DNA from: Collinsella aerofaciens
GTDB lineage: Bacteria; Actinomycetota; Coriobacteriia; Coriobacteriales; Coriobacteriaceae
DNA: 8,396 nt
Reading direction: 5' to 3'
Assembly (NCBI GenBank): GCA_008671285.1
Contig: RPYR01000247.1
Coordinates: 1-8,396, forward strand
Part shown: piece after piece, positions 1-7,137 of the stretch
How the letters are laid out: each line of letters begins with the position of its first letter
Numbering within the stretch: the stretch's first letter is position 1
Notes under the pieces: generated by a model
The model's database searches: none
What the model was told of the DNA's origin: nothing
Seen by the model: only the letters and a program-made list of their open reading frames with translations
Program-made: the position numbers and the translations under genes

Positions 1-2
1 AT

Positions 3-386
3 GTATCTTTGCTTCTGCTGGACGCTGCCGGCTGTACGCAGATTAACGCGCGCTATGGACATGTGGAGGGCGACCATGCTCTTCAGGTTGTTGCGACGGC
101 GCTCAAGGATGTCTGCTCGGCGTCTGGTGGCTTTATCGCGCGTTATGGTGGCGATGAGTTCGTGGTGCTCCAAAAGGCAGCGGCGGAACAGGATATCATG
201 CATCTGTGCGCGACAATCAACGACGAGCTCGCGCATGCCGAGGTGCCGTATGCATTGCGGATGTCCATCGGTTGCGCGCGGGTCGGCGATAGTGTTGATA
301 CCTGGCAAGACTTACTTCGCGCTGCCGATGCGGAGCTCTATCGCGTCAAGGCCGAGAAAAAGAAAGCCGGCATCCAGATACGCTAG
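3..386 (+). CDS. Diguanylate cyclase GGDEF domain, C-terminal part (5' end outside window)
   Basis: This is the C-terminal catalytic domain of a diguanylate cyclase, which makes cyclic di-GMP from two GTP. The open frame runs in from the left edge, so the N-terminal sensor or membrane part is missing. The readable protein starts VSLLLLDAAGCTQINARYGH and ends in a family-typical helix (ADAELYRVKAEKKKAG). Counting from the Leu codon at 9, the active-site motif RYGGDEF is at about residues 45-51 and is intact. The first metal Asp (residue 5), the guanine-contacting Asn (13) and the Asp of the downstream GD pair (22) are kept. The second Asp and the Phe-Lys of the usual DxDxFK segment are changed to Ala and Cys-Thr. 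No RxxD inhibitory site is present five residues before GGDEF, where SASGG is found instead. An active enzyme without product inhibition is plausible but inferred. The gene stops with TAG at 384-386 and converges on the permease gene. Confidence 0.85.
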   Translation, partial: VSLLLLDAAGCTQINARYGHVEGDHALQVVATALKDVCSASGGFIARYGGDEFVVLQKAAAEQDIMHLCATINDELAHAEVPYALRMSIGCARVGDSVDTWQDLLRAADAELYRVKAEKKKAGIQIR

Positions 387-391
387 GAAAA

Positions 392-420
392 GGGTCGCAC
401 GCTTGCGTGCGTGGCGGCCC
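392..420 (-). terminator. Hairpin in the convergent gap, candidate terminator for the EamA permease
   Basis: A perfect 7-bp inverted repeat, CGCACGC (396-402) and GCGTGCG (405-411), lies between the two convergent genes. In practice it would fold as a 6-bp stem with a CTTG-type loop. Read on the minus strand it is followed by ACCCTTTTCC, a short T-tract. A GGG/CCC pair flanks the stem and could extend it with a bulge. No T-tract follows on the plus strand, so the minus-strand role fits better. The T-tract is short, so termination strength is uncertain. Confidence 0.45.
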
Positions 421-470
421 TCAGCTCATCGATGTATTCCATTAAGCTAAAGTGTGCAAACGCCCTCCCT

Positions 471-497
471 AAAAAGGTGAGCTCGCTAGGCTTTTTT
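471..497. terminator. Weak bidirectional hairpin overlapping the EamA stop codon
   Basis: AAAAAG (471-476) pairs with CTTTTT (491-496). Inside is a second short pairing, AGC/GCT (480-482 with 485-487), separated by a 3x3 internal loop. Both strands end in a T-run, TTTTTT on plus and CCTTTTT on minus. It could stop transcripts of both the GGDEF gene and the permease gene. The stem is interrupted and the apical loop is only two bases, so this is a tentative call. Confidence 0.3.
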
Positions 498-1421
498 GGG
501 TTTGTTGACGATGATGATGCCGCCGCAGACCAACAACAGGGCAACGATGACGGTAACGGGGCTCGTGCCAGCGCCCTCGCCGAGCAGCAGTGCGCTCAAC
601 AGCACGCCAAAGACTGGGTTCATAAAGCCAAAGACCGACACGCGGCTGACGGGGTTGACGGCGAGCAGGCGGGACCACAGCGAGTACGCGACGGCGGAGA
701 TAAGCGCCATGTAGATGATGAGCGCGATGGCGGGGGCGACTTCGGTGGGGGACAATGTGCCGCCCATCAAAAAGCCGATGGCGGTGAGGACCAGGCCGCC
801 GACTAAAAACTGCCAGCCGGCAAGCAAAACACCGTCGTGCTTGCGCGAGAAGATGCCGATCAGGCAGGTCGATAGGGCGCCTGCAACAGTGGAAGCCAAG
901 ATAAAGCCCTCGCCGTCGAGCGTAAAGCCAAAGGTGCCGTCCGCGCCCGAAAGGTTGACGAGCGCGACGCCGGCAAAGCCCAGCGCACAGCCAAGCACCT
1001 TGGCCGTATTGAGCTTCTCGGTGTGAAATGCCAGGGCGGCAAAGAGGATTGCGAGGAAGTTGGCGCTGGCCTCGATGATGGAGCTCGACATGGCGCTGGC
1101 GCGCGAGAGGCCCAGATAGAAAAAGAAGTACTGCCCGATAGTCTGGAAGAGCGACAAGACAAAGATGGGCTTGATGTCGCGCGCTTGCGGTATGAGGGGG
1201 CGGCGTTGGGCCGCGCTCATCCCAACGATAACCAGGGCGCCGGCAAGCGTAAAGCGTAAACCTGCAAAGAGCAGCTGCGAAGCGCTATCGTGCGCTGGGA
1301 TGCCAAAGAGCGCGTAGCCGATCTTGATGCAGGGAAAGGCCGATCCCCAGAGTGCACAGCAAACAAGACAGCCCAGGATGAGTCCGGGCAGGGTGGCGAG
1401 ATACGGCTTGCGGCTTTCCAT
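486..1421 (-). CDS. DMT superfamily permease (EamA family)
   Basis: This is a 311-residue inner-membrane protein of the drug/metabolite transporter superfamily, probably an exporter of a small metabolite; the substrate cannot be told from sequence. It has the usual family length and two tandem EamA repeats, at about residues 14-157 and 171-306, each expected to give five membrane helices. Visible family landmarks are ALWGSAFPCIKIG (24-36) with FAGLRF (52-57) in repeat one, and FMNPVFGVLLSALLLGE (266-282) near the end of repeat two. The protein ends in the basic tail NKPKKA. The ATG at 1421 is supported by the strong ribosome site AGGAGAAGG (1427-1435, minus strand) five bases upstream. The gene lies 101 bp downstream of purL on the same strand, but a strong terminator intervenes. 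A link to purine or nucleoside export is only a guess from position. Confidence 0.88.
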   Translation of the reverse strand: MESRKPYLATLPGLILGCLVCCALWGSAFPCIKIGYALFGIPAHDSASQLLFAGLRFTLAGALVIVGMSAAQRRPLIPQARDIKPIFVLSLFQTIGQYFFFYLGLSRASAMSSSIIEASANFLAILFAALAFHTEKLNTAKVLGCALGFAGVALVNLSGADGTFGFTLDGEGFILASTVAGALSTCLIGIFSRKHDGVLLAGWQFLVGGLVLTAIGFLMGGTLSPTEVAPAIALIIYMALISAVAYSLWSRLLAVNPVSRVSVFGFMNPVFGVLLSALLLGEGAGTSPVTVIVALLLVCGGIIIVNKPKKA

Positions 1422-1450
1422 GATGTCCTTCTCCTATACGCGCAAAGCAA

Positions 1451-1485
1451 AAAAGAACCCGCCACCGGGGGTGCCGGTGGCGGGT
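1451..1485 (-). terminator. Rho-independent terminator of purL
   Basis: A perfect 12-bp inverted repeat, ACCCGCCACCGG (1457-1468) and CCGGTGGCGGGT (1474-1485), has a 5-base loop. On the minus strand it is followed at once by TTCTTTTTTGC. This is a classic GC-rich stem plus U-tract, 37 bases past the purL stop. It also lies only about 30 bases before the permease ribosome site. It could therefore act as a partial terminator or attenuator controlling read-through into the permease gene. Confidence 0.88.
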
Positions 1486-1486
1486 G

Positions 1487-1516
1487 TTGTTACCCGAGGG
1501 GATTGTACCCGATGGG
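1487..1516. repeat. Imperfect tandem repeat between purL and its terminator
   Basis: TTGTTACCCGAGGGG (1487-1501) is followed, after one A, by TTGTACCCGATGGG (1503-1516), a near copy. On the minus strand both copies contain CGGGT, which is complementary to the ACCCG at the start of the adjacent terminator stem. The second copy also contains TACAAT on the minus strand (1502-1507), a good -10 hexamer but without a convincing -35. Confidence 0.6.
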
Positions 1517-1522
1517 AAAGGT

Positions 1523-4500
1523 TTAAGCGAAGTAGGCCACGCCGCTCTCAAAGATCGGCATGAACTTATCGCCGGGGACATGCTCGGGCACGTTGCGGTA
1601 CAGGCTGTCGCCGCGACGCTCGGCATGGCCCATCTTGCCCAGGACGCGGCCGTCGGGGCTCGTGATGCCCTCGATGGCGAGTGCGGAGCCGTTGGGGTTG
1701 ACGGAAAGGTCCATGCTGGGCTTGCCGTCCTCGCCCACGTACTGCGTGGCGACCTGGCCGTTGGCGATCAGCTGGGCGAGCACTTCGTCGTTGGCGACAA
1801 AGCGGCCCTCGCCGTGGCTGATGGCGACGGTGTAGGGGTCGTCCAGGCTGCACTGCGACAGCCACGGGGACAGGTTGGACGAGATACGGGTGCGCACCAG
1901 ACGGCTCTGATGGCGACCGATGGTGTTGAACGTAAGCGTGGGCGCATCAGGCGTGGCGTCGACGATGTCGCCGTAGGGCACCAGACCGAGCTTGATCAGG
2001 GCCTGGAAGCCGTTGCAGATGCCCAGCATCAGGCCGTCGCGGTCCTTGAGCAGGTCGCGGACTGCCTCGGTGACCTCGGGAGCGCGGAAGAACGCCGTGA
2101 TGAACTTGGCGGAGCCATCGGGCTCGTCGCCGCCCGAGAAGCCGCCGGGGATCATGACGATCTGGCTTGCACGGATGCGGCGGGCAAGCTCGTGGGTGCT
2201 CTCGGCGACGGCCTCGGGCGTGAGGTTGTTGATCACGAAGGTGTCGGCCTCGGCGCCGGCGGCGCGGAAAGCGCGGGCGCTATCGTACTCGCAGTTGTTG
2301 CCGGGGAACACGGGGATTACCACGCGCGGGCGGGCGATCTTGGCGCCGCCGTACACGTGGATATCCTTGGCACGGAAGTCGATGGTCTCGACCTCGGCGG
2401 ACTCGCCGGCGCTGCGGTAGGCAAAGACGCCCTCGATGCCGCTCTCCCAGGCTTCCTGGAGCTCGGAGAGCTCGATGACTTCGGAGCCGGTGTCGATGAC
2501 ATAGCCCTCGACGGTGGTGCCCAGGGGCTCGACGACAACGCCGTTGGCGACCTCGGGCAGCTCGGCATCCTCGGCGAGCTCGACGATAAAGCTGCCGTAG
2601 AGCGGGGTGAAGAGGCTCTCCACGTCCACGTCCTCGGCAAGCTCGATACCGATCTGGTTGCCGACACACATCTTAAAGAGGCTCTCGGCGCCGCAGCCGT
2701 AGCCGGGCGTGGAGACGGCCAGGGCGTCGCCGGCGGCGGTGAGCGCCTCGACGGCGTCAAATGCGGCGAGCAGCTGCTGGGCATCGGGACGGTAGTCCTG
2801 GCCATAGGTGGCGGGGGCGATGCGGACGACGCGGTGCGTGAGGCCCTTGAACTCGGGGGAGACGGCGCGGGCCGCCTTGCCCACGGCGACAGCGAAGCTG
2901 ATCAGGGTCGGCGGAACGTTGAGCTCGCCGGCCTCGTCCTCAAACGAACCGCTCATAGAGTCCTTGCCGCCGATGGCACCGGTACCCAGGTCGACCTGGG
3001 CCATAAGGGCACCCAGGACGGCTGCCATGGGCTTGCCCCAACGCTCGGCCTCGGTGCGCAGGCGCTCAAAGTATTCCTGGAAGGAGAGATAGGCGCGCTT
3101 GTGCTCAAAGCCGGCGGCAACGAGCTTGGCGATGGACTCGCCCACGGACAGGTAGGCGCCTGCAAACTGGTCGGCCTCCATCAGGTAGGGGTTGAAGCCC
3201 CACGCCATGGCGCTTGCCGTGGTGGTCTCGCCGTCTACGGGGAACTTGGCGACCATGGCCGAGCTCGGGGTGAGCTGCGTCTTGCCGCCAAAAGGCATAA
3301 GCACGGTTGCGGCACCGATGGTGGAGTCGAAGCGCTCGGAAAGGCCCTTGTTGGAGGCGACGTTAAGATCGGTGACGAGCGAGGTCATGCGCTCGGCAAG
3401 TGTGGTGCCGGCCCAGCTGGGCTGCCACACGCTGCGGGCGCAGACGTGGGCGACCTGGTGCTTGGGTGCACCGTTGGAGTTGAGGAACTCGCGGGACAGA
3501 TCGACGATGGCGACGCCGTTCCAGGCCATGCGCATGCGCGGCTCGGCGGTAACCTCGGCGATAACGGTTGCCTCCAGGTTCTCCTCGGCGGCGTAGCCCA
3601 TGAACTCCTCGACGTCACCGTCGGCGACGGCGCAAGCCATGCGCTCCTGGGACTCGGAAATGGCGAGCTCGGTGCCATCCAGGCCGTCGTACTTCTTGGT
3701 CACGGTGTCAAGGTCGACATACAGGCCGTCGGCAAGCTCACCCACGGCGACCGAGACGCCGCCGGCGCCAAAGTCGTTGCAGCGCTTGATCAGACGGCAG
3801 GCGTCGCCGCGGCGGAACAGACGCTGCAGCTTGCGCTCGACCGGGGCGTTGCCCTTCTGGACCTCGGCACCCGAGGTCTCGATGGACTCGGTGTTCTGGG
3901 TCTTTGAGGAGCCGGTAGCGCCACCGATGCCGTCACGGCCGGTGCGGCCGCCCAGCAGGATGATCTTGTCGGTGGGGGCGGGGCACTCGCGACGAACGTG
4001 GTTTGCCGGGGTGGCGCCCACGACGGCGCCAACTTCCATGCGCTTGGCCACGTAACCGGGGTGATAGAGTTCATTAACCTGACCGGTGGCAAGGCCGATC
4101 TGGTTGCCGTAGCTGGAGTAGCCGGCGGCAGCGGTGGTCACGAGCTTGCGCTGCGGCAGCTTGCCCTCGAGCGTCTCGGAAACCGGGACGGTGGGGTCGC
4201 CGGCGCCGGTGACGCGCATGGCCTGGTACACATAGCTGCGCCCCGAGAGCGGGTCGCGGATAGCGCCGCCCACGCAGGTGGCGGCACCGCCGAAGGGCTC
4301 GATCTCGGTCGGGTGGTTGTGGGTCTCGTTCTTAAACAGGAACAGCCAGTCCTGGTCCTCGCCGTCGACATCGACCTTCACCTTGACGGTGCAGGCGTTG
4401 ATCTCCTCGGACTCATCGACATCGGTCATGATGCCGGTCTTCTTAAGATACTTGGCGCCGATGGTGCCCATGTCCATGAGGCAGACGGGCTTGGCGTCGC

Positions 4501-5269
4501 GGCCGAGTTCGTGGCGCATCTCCATGTAGCGGTCGAAGGCTTGCTGCACCACGGCGTCGTCGATCGTCACGTCGTCCAGGACGGTGCCGAAGGTGGTGTG
4601 GCGGCAGTGATCGGACCAGTAGGTGTCGATCACGCGGATCTCGGTGATGGTGGGGTCGCGGTCCTCATCGCGGAAGTACTGCTGGCAGAAGGCGATGTCC
4701 GCCTCGTCCATGGCAAGGCCGCGATCGGCGATAAAGGCGGCAAGGCCGGCCTCGTCGAGCTCGCGGAAGCCGTCGAGCACCTCGACGGGCTGGGGCTCGG
4801 GGGTCTCCATGTACAGCGTCTCGGGCAGGTCGAGCGAGGCGATGCGCGCCTCGACGGGGTTCACCACGTAGTGCTTGATGGCCTCGATGGCGGCCTCGTC
4901 CAGAGCGCCCGAGATGATATAGACCTTGGCGGAGCGCACGGCGGGGCGCTCGCCCTGGCTGATGAGCTGCACGCACTCGCTGGCGGAGTCGGCGCGCTGG
5001 TCAAACTGGCCAGGCAGGAATTCGACGGCAAAGACGGCGCCATCGCTTGCGGGGAGCTCGTCGTAGGTCACATCGACCTGGGGCTCGCTAAAGACGGTCG
5101 GCACGCAGGAGCGGAAAAGCTCCTCGTCGATGCCCTCGACGTCGTAGCGGTTGATGATCCTCAGGGCCTCGATGCCCTTGATGCCGAGAATCTCGGTCAG
5201 CTCGCCCTTGAGCTGCTGAGCCTCGACGTCGAACCCGGGTTTCTTCTCCACGTAGATACGAGAGACCAT
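1523..5269 (-). CDS. purL: Phosphoribosylformylglycinamidine synthase, long single-chain form (PurL)
   Basis: This cytoplasmic enzyme carries out the fourth step of purine synthesis: FGAR + glutamine + ATP gives FGAM. At 1248 residues it is the long form, carrying both the synthase and the glutaminase, so separate PurQ and PurS are not needed. Residues 215-227 hold DTYWSDHCRHTTF and 314-328 hold NETHNHPTEIEPFGG, the nucleotide/metal-binding core of the first synthase half. The GGRTGRDGIGGATGSSKTQN segment follows. A second AIRS-like half comes next, and the C-terminal class-I glutaminase begins near VVIPVFPGNNCEYD. Its nucleophile is Cys1085 in GICNGFQ. His1215 and Glu1217 in GHAER match the His and Glu of the family triad. 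The frame is intact. The frame stays open 36 codons further upstream to a GTG, but I chose ATG 5269 because MVSRIYVEKKPGFD is the family-like beginning and AGGAAGG lies nine bases before it. No other pur gene is in the window. Confidence 0.96.
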   Translation of the reverse strand: MVSRIYVEKKPGFDVEAQQLKGELTEILGIKGIEALRIINRYDVEGIDEELFRSCVPTVFSEPQVDVTYDELPASDGAVFAVEFLPGQFDQRADSASECVQLISQGERPAVRSAKVYIISGALDEAAIEAIKHYVVNPVEARIASLDLPETLYMETPEPQPVEVLDGFRELDEAGLAAFIADRGLAMDEADIAFCQQYFRDEDRDPTITEIRVIDTYWSDHCRHTTFGTVLDDVTIDDAVVQQAFDRYMEMRHELGRDAKPVCLMDMGTIGAKYLKKTGIMTDVDESEEINACTVKVKVDVDGEDQDWLFLFKNETHNHPTEIEPFGGAATCVGGAIRDPLSGRSYVYQAMRVTGAGDPTVPVSETLEGKLPQRKLVTTAAAGYSSYGNQIGLATGQVNELYHPGYVAKRMEVGAVVGATPANHVRRECPAPTDKIILLGGRTGRDGIGGATGSSKTQNTESIETSGAEVQKGNAPVERKLQRLFRRGDACRLIKRCNDFGAGGVSVAVGELADGLYVDLDTVTKKYDGLDGTELAISESQERMACAVADGDVEEFMGYAAEENLEATVIAEVTAEPRMRMAWNGVAIVDLSREFLNSNGAPKHQVAHVCARSVWQPSWAGTTLAERMTSLVTDLNVASNKGLSERFDSTIGAATVLMPFGGKTQLTPSSAMVAKFPVDGETTTASAMAWGFNPYLMEADQFAGAYLSVGESIAKLVAAGFEHKRAYLSFQEYFERLRTEAERWGKPMAAVLGALMAQVDLGTGAIGGKDSMSGSFEDEAGELNVPPTLISFAVAVGKAARAVSPEFKGLTHRVVRIAPATYGQDYRPDAQQLLAAFDAVEALTAAGDALAVSTPGYGCGAESLFKMCVGNQIGIELAEDVDVESLFTPLYGSFIVELAEDAELPEVANGVVVEPLGTTVEGYVIDTGSEVIELSELQEAWESGIEGVFAYRSAGESAEVETIDFRAKDIHVYGGAKIARPRVVIPVFPGNNCEYDSARAFRAAGAEADTFVINNLTPEAVAESTHELARRIRASQIVMIPGGFSGGDEPDGSAKFITAFFRAPEVTEAVRDLLKDRDGLMLGICNGFQALIKLGLVPYGDIVDATPDAPTLTFNTIGRHQSRLVRTRISSNLSPWLSQCSLDDPYTVAISHGEGRFVANDEVLAQLIANGQVATQYVGEDGKPSMDLSVNPNGSALAIEGITSPDGRVLGKMGHAERRGDSLYRNVPEHVPGDKFMPIFESGVAYFA

Positions 5270-5278
5270 TGGTTTCTG

Positions 5279-5285
5279 CCTTCCT
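5279..5285 (-). promoter_or_regulatory. Ribosome binding site of purL (fixes the start)
   Basis: AGGAAGG on the minus strand lies nine bases before the ATG at 5269. The alternative upstream GTG at 5377 has no comparable site, and the residues it would add look like translated leader. This supports the 1248-residue product. Confidence 0.65.
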
Positions 5286-5295
5286 GATCGGTTGG

Positions 5296-5313
5296 GCGTA
5301 CGGTACGGTATGC
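5296..5313. repeat. Imperfect 18-bp palindrome in the purL leader
   Basis: GCGTACGGTACGGTATGC is symmetric at 14 of 18 positions and contains the self-complementary word GTAC twice. It lies in the untranslated leader, 27 to 44 bases before the purL start. It could be an operator for a regulator of purL or a chance product of the short CGGTA tandem. Confidence 0.4.
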
Positions 5314-5377
5314 GGCAGCGGTCGGTTTGCGGGGTCTGCCCTGCGGTCGCCTTGAGCCACATGTTTGTAAACCTCAC

Positions 5378-5384
5378 TATGATA
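5378..5384. promoter_or_regulatory. Overlapping -10-like elements in the divergent purL/antiporter region
   Basis: The seven bases TATGATA read as TATGAT (5378-5383) on plus and TATCAT (5379-5384) on minus, each 5 of 6 to the bacterial -10 consensus. The minus-strand element would start a purL message with roughly 100 bases of leader. Neither strand has a good -35 at normal spacing; the minus strand shows CCTCAA at 17 bases. No purine-riboswitch core was recognised in the leader. Confidence 0.4.
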
Positions 5385-5417
5385 CGACAGCTCGCGGCGC
5401 GTTGAGGACGGCGAGGG

Positions 5418-5426
5418 TGCTACAGT
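5418..5426 (+). promoter_or_regulatory. Candidate extended -10 promoter of the antiporter gene
   Basis: TGCTACAGT fits the extended -10 pattern TGnTAnnnT. It lies 27 bases before the ATG at 5454, giving a short leader that still includes the ribosome site AGAAAGG (5441-5447, six-base spacing). There is no matching -35: TTGAGG at 5402-5407 is only 13 bases away. An extended -10 can work without one. Confidence 0.45.
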
Positions 5427-5453
5427 GATGCGCAAACAAGAGAAAGGCATCAC

Positions 5454-7016
5454 ATGGCATTCGTTTCACTCGCCATCATCGCGCTCGTGGCCTTTGCAAG
5501 CCCCTTCATCGCCTCGGCGATTCCCGGAAAGCCCGTTCCCGAAACGGTCTTTTTGCTCGTGTTCGGCGCGGTGCTGGGACCCCATATGCTCGGCGTCATC
5601 CATGTAGATGCCGAGGTCTCGCTCGTGTCAGAGCTCGGTCTGGCATTTTTGTTCCTGCTTGCCGGCTTTGAGATCGATCCCAAGAACATCACGGGCGTCG
5701 AGGGTCGCTACGGTATGGCCACGTGGGCTGTCACATTTTGTATCGCCTGGCTTGCCGTGCGCTTTACCCCGTGGTTCTCGGTCAGCCATTTCGACGGTAT
5801 CGCCGTGACGCTCGCCTTGACCTCGACGGCGCTTGGGGCGCTCATGCCCATCTTGCGCGAGCGGTTGCTTGCCGGAACGCGCGTCGGTGCTTCGATTCGT
5901 GCGGATGGTACGTGTGGCGAGCTCGGCCCCGTGCTCGCCATGTCGGTACTGCTGTCTGCCCGTACGGGCATCGAGACGCTGCTGATCTTGGGCTTATTTG
6001 CCGCCGTGTGCGTGCTGCTTGCCGTGGTCCCCAGCCGCTCCAAACGCGTCGGCAGCCGCTTCTTTGCGTTTGTCGAGGAGCGCGCCGATACCACGTCGCA
6101 GACGTTCGTACGCCTGACAGTGCTTATTTTGGTCACGCTCGTGGCGTTCTCGGCCATCTTTAGCCTCGATATCGTATTGGGCGCTTTTGCCGCCGGCTTT
6201 GTCCTGCGCTATATCATCCCCGAGGGCAACCATACGCTTGAGACCAAGCTCGACGGCCTGGCCTACGGCTTTTTGATCCCGGTGTTCTTTACCGTGTCGG
6301 GCGCTAAGATCGACCTGACGGCCGTGGTGTCGCGCCCCGGGCTACTCGTGGGCTTTATCTTGGCGCTGCTGATCATTCGTGCCGTGCCCATTCTCATCTC
6401 TATGAGCATTTGTCCCGTGACGCGCGATGTGTCGGCGTATGGCCGCATTACCGTGGCGCTCTACTGCACCACGGCGCTGCCGATCATCGTTGCCGTAACG
6501 AGCGTGGCCGTCAACGCGGGCGCGCTGTCGCAAGATATTGCGTCGGTCATGGTTGCCGCCGGTGCCATCACGGTGTTCTTGATGCCGCTGCTCGCGCAGC
6601 TCTTCTACCGCGTGGTCGACGCCGCACCGGTCGCCGCTGTAGCAGAAGTTGCCGAGCATCCATCCGATGCGCTCGACATCCTGCGCGCCCATCACGATTT
6701 GGCGAGCCTGCTCGCACGGGAGCACGAGCTGCTGACATCGCATGGCCACGGTCGCGTATTTGAGGGCCTGCCTACGCTCGATACGATTGCCGAGCGTCTT
6801 TCCGCCGAGGCAGCGAGCGGCCACATCGATGCCCGCATCGTGGATGCCGCTCATTTGCTGGCTGAGAAGACCTATGGCGACGAGATTGACCCGTCCAAGC
6901 TGACTCCGCGTGAGCGCCGCCGCCTGGAGCGCGCCAAGCTTGCTGTACACGAATACCGCCGCCGCATGCTAGAGCTCTATGCGCGCGATGAAGCCCAGGA
7001 CGACGACGGCAAGTAG
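5454..7016 (+). CDS. CPA2-family cation:proton antiporter with long soluble C-terminal tail
   Basis: This is a 520-residue membrane antiporter of the CPA2 (Kef/Nap-like) family, expected to exchange Na+ or K+ for protons. About 12 to 13 hydrophobic segments lie between residues 3 and 386. Family landmarks are FLFLLAGFEID (66-75), the TSTALGALMPILRERL stretch (123-138), DGTCGELGPV (151-160) at the broken-helix ion site, LGAFAAGFVL (242-251) and FLIPVFFTVSGAKIDL (273-288). The membrane part is followed by a charged, probably helical tail at about 397-520, rich in Arg, Glu and Ala and ending DEAQDDDGK. I do not recognise the tail as a TrkA-N or RCK domain. The ATG at 5454 has a modest ribosome site, AGAAAGG. 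The gene is transcribed away from purL and converges on the dehydrogenase gene. Which ion it carries cannot be read from the sequence. Confidence 0.88.
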   Translation: MAFVSLAIIALVAFASPFIASAIPGKPVPETVFLLVFGAVLGPHMLGVIHVDAEVSLVSELGLAFLFLLAGFEIDPKNITGVEGRYGMATWAVTFCIAWLAVRFTPWFSVSHFDGIAVTLALTSTALGALMPILRERLLAGTRVGASIRADGTCGELGPVLAMSVLLSARTGIETLLILGLFAAVCVLLAVVPSRSKRVGSRFFAFVEERADTTSQTFVRLTVLILVTLVAFSAIFSLDIVLGAFAAGFVLRYIIPEGNHTLETKLDGLAYGFLIPVFFTVSGAKIDLTAVVSRPGLLVGFILALLIIRAVPILISMSICPVTRDVSAYGRITVALYCTTALPIIVAVTSVAVNAGALSQDIASVMVAAGAITVFLMPLLAQLFYRVVDAAPVAAVAEVAEHPSDALDILRAHHDLASLLAREHELLTSHGHGRVFEGLPTLDTIAERLSAEAASGHIDARIVDAAHLLAEKTYGDEIDPSKLTPRERRRLERAKLAVHEYRRRMLELYARDEAQDDDGK

Positions 7017-7053
7017 CAAGGAATGTCGGGATACGGGTTCCGTCCAAATAATA

Positions 7054-7095
7054 GAAGGCGCGCTGCCTGCGGTTGATGCGGACAGCGCGCCTTTT
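7054..7095. terminator. Bidirectional terminator between convergent genes
   Basis: AAGGCGCGCTG (7055-7065) and CAGCGCGCCTT (7083-7093) form a perfect 11-bp stem with a 17-base loop. On plus it runs into TTTT, serving the antiporter gene 38 bases upstream. On minus it runs into TTCTATTATTTGG, serving the dehydrogenase gene 45 bases upstream. The 121-bp gap holds nothing else I can support. Confidence 0.82.
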
Positions 7096-7137
7096 GCGTT
7101 GAACTCTGTTGAGGTTCGAAGCCGAAACTTTCGACCT

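Noticed and set aside
1484..3907. An 807-residue open frame on the plus strand, antisense to purL
   Set aside because: It is a codon-bias shadow of purL: low-complexity Gly/Ala/Asp/Leu/Val composition, no recognisable domain, and a complete well-conserved enzyme on the other strand.
3998..5287. A 429-residue plus-strand open frame antisense to the 5' half of purL
   Set aside because: It has the same shadow composition (runs of Gly, Val, His, Asp), no ribosome site of note and no family match.
5270..5377. A 36-residue N-terminal extension of PurL from a GTG
   Set aside because: The added residues are not family-like, the GTG lies almost at the candidate -10, and a good ribosome site marks the ATG at 5269.
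5270..5384. A purine or other riboswitch in the purL leader
   Set aside because: The leader is about 100 bases, and I see neither the conserved purine-aptamer core nor a terminator hairpin before the start codon.
6300..6950. Minus-strand open frame of about 200 residues inside the antiporter gene
   Set aside because: It is antisense to a well-recognised membrane protein, with His/Arg/Gly-rich shadow composition and no motif.
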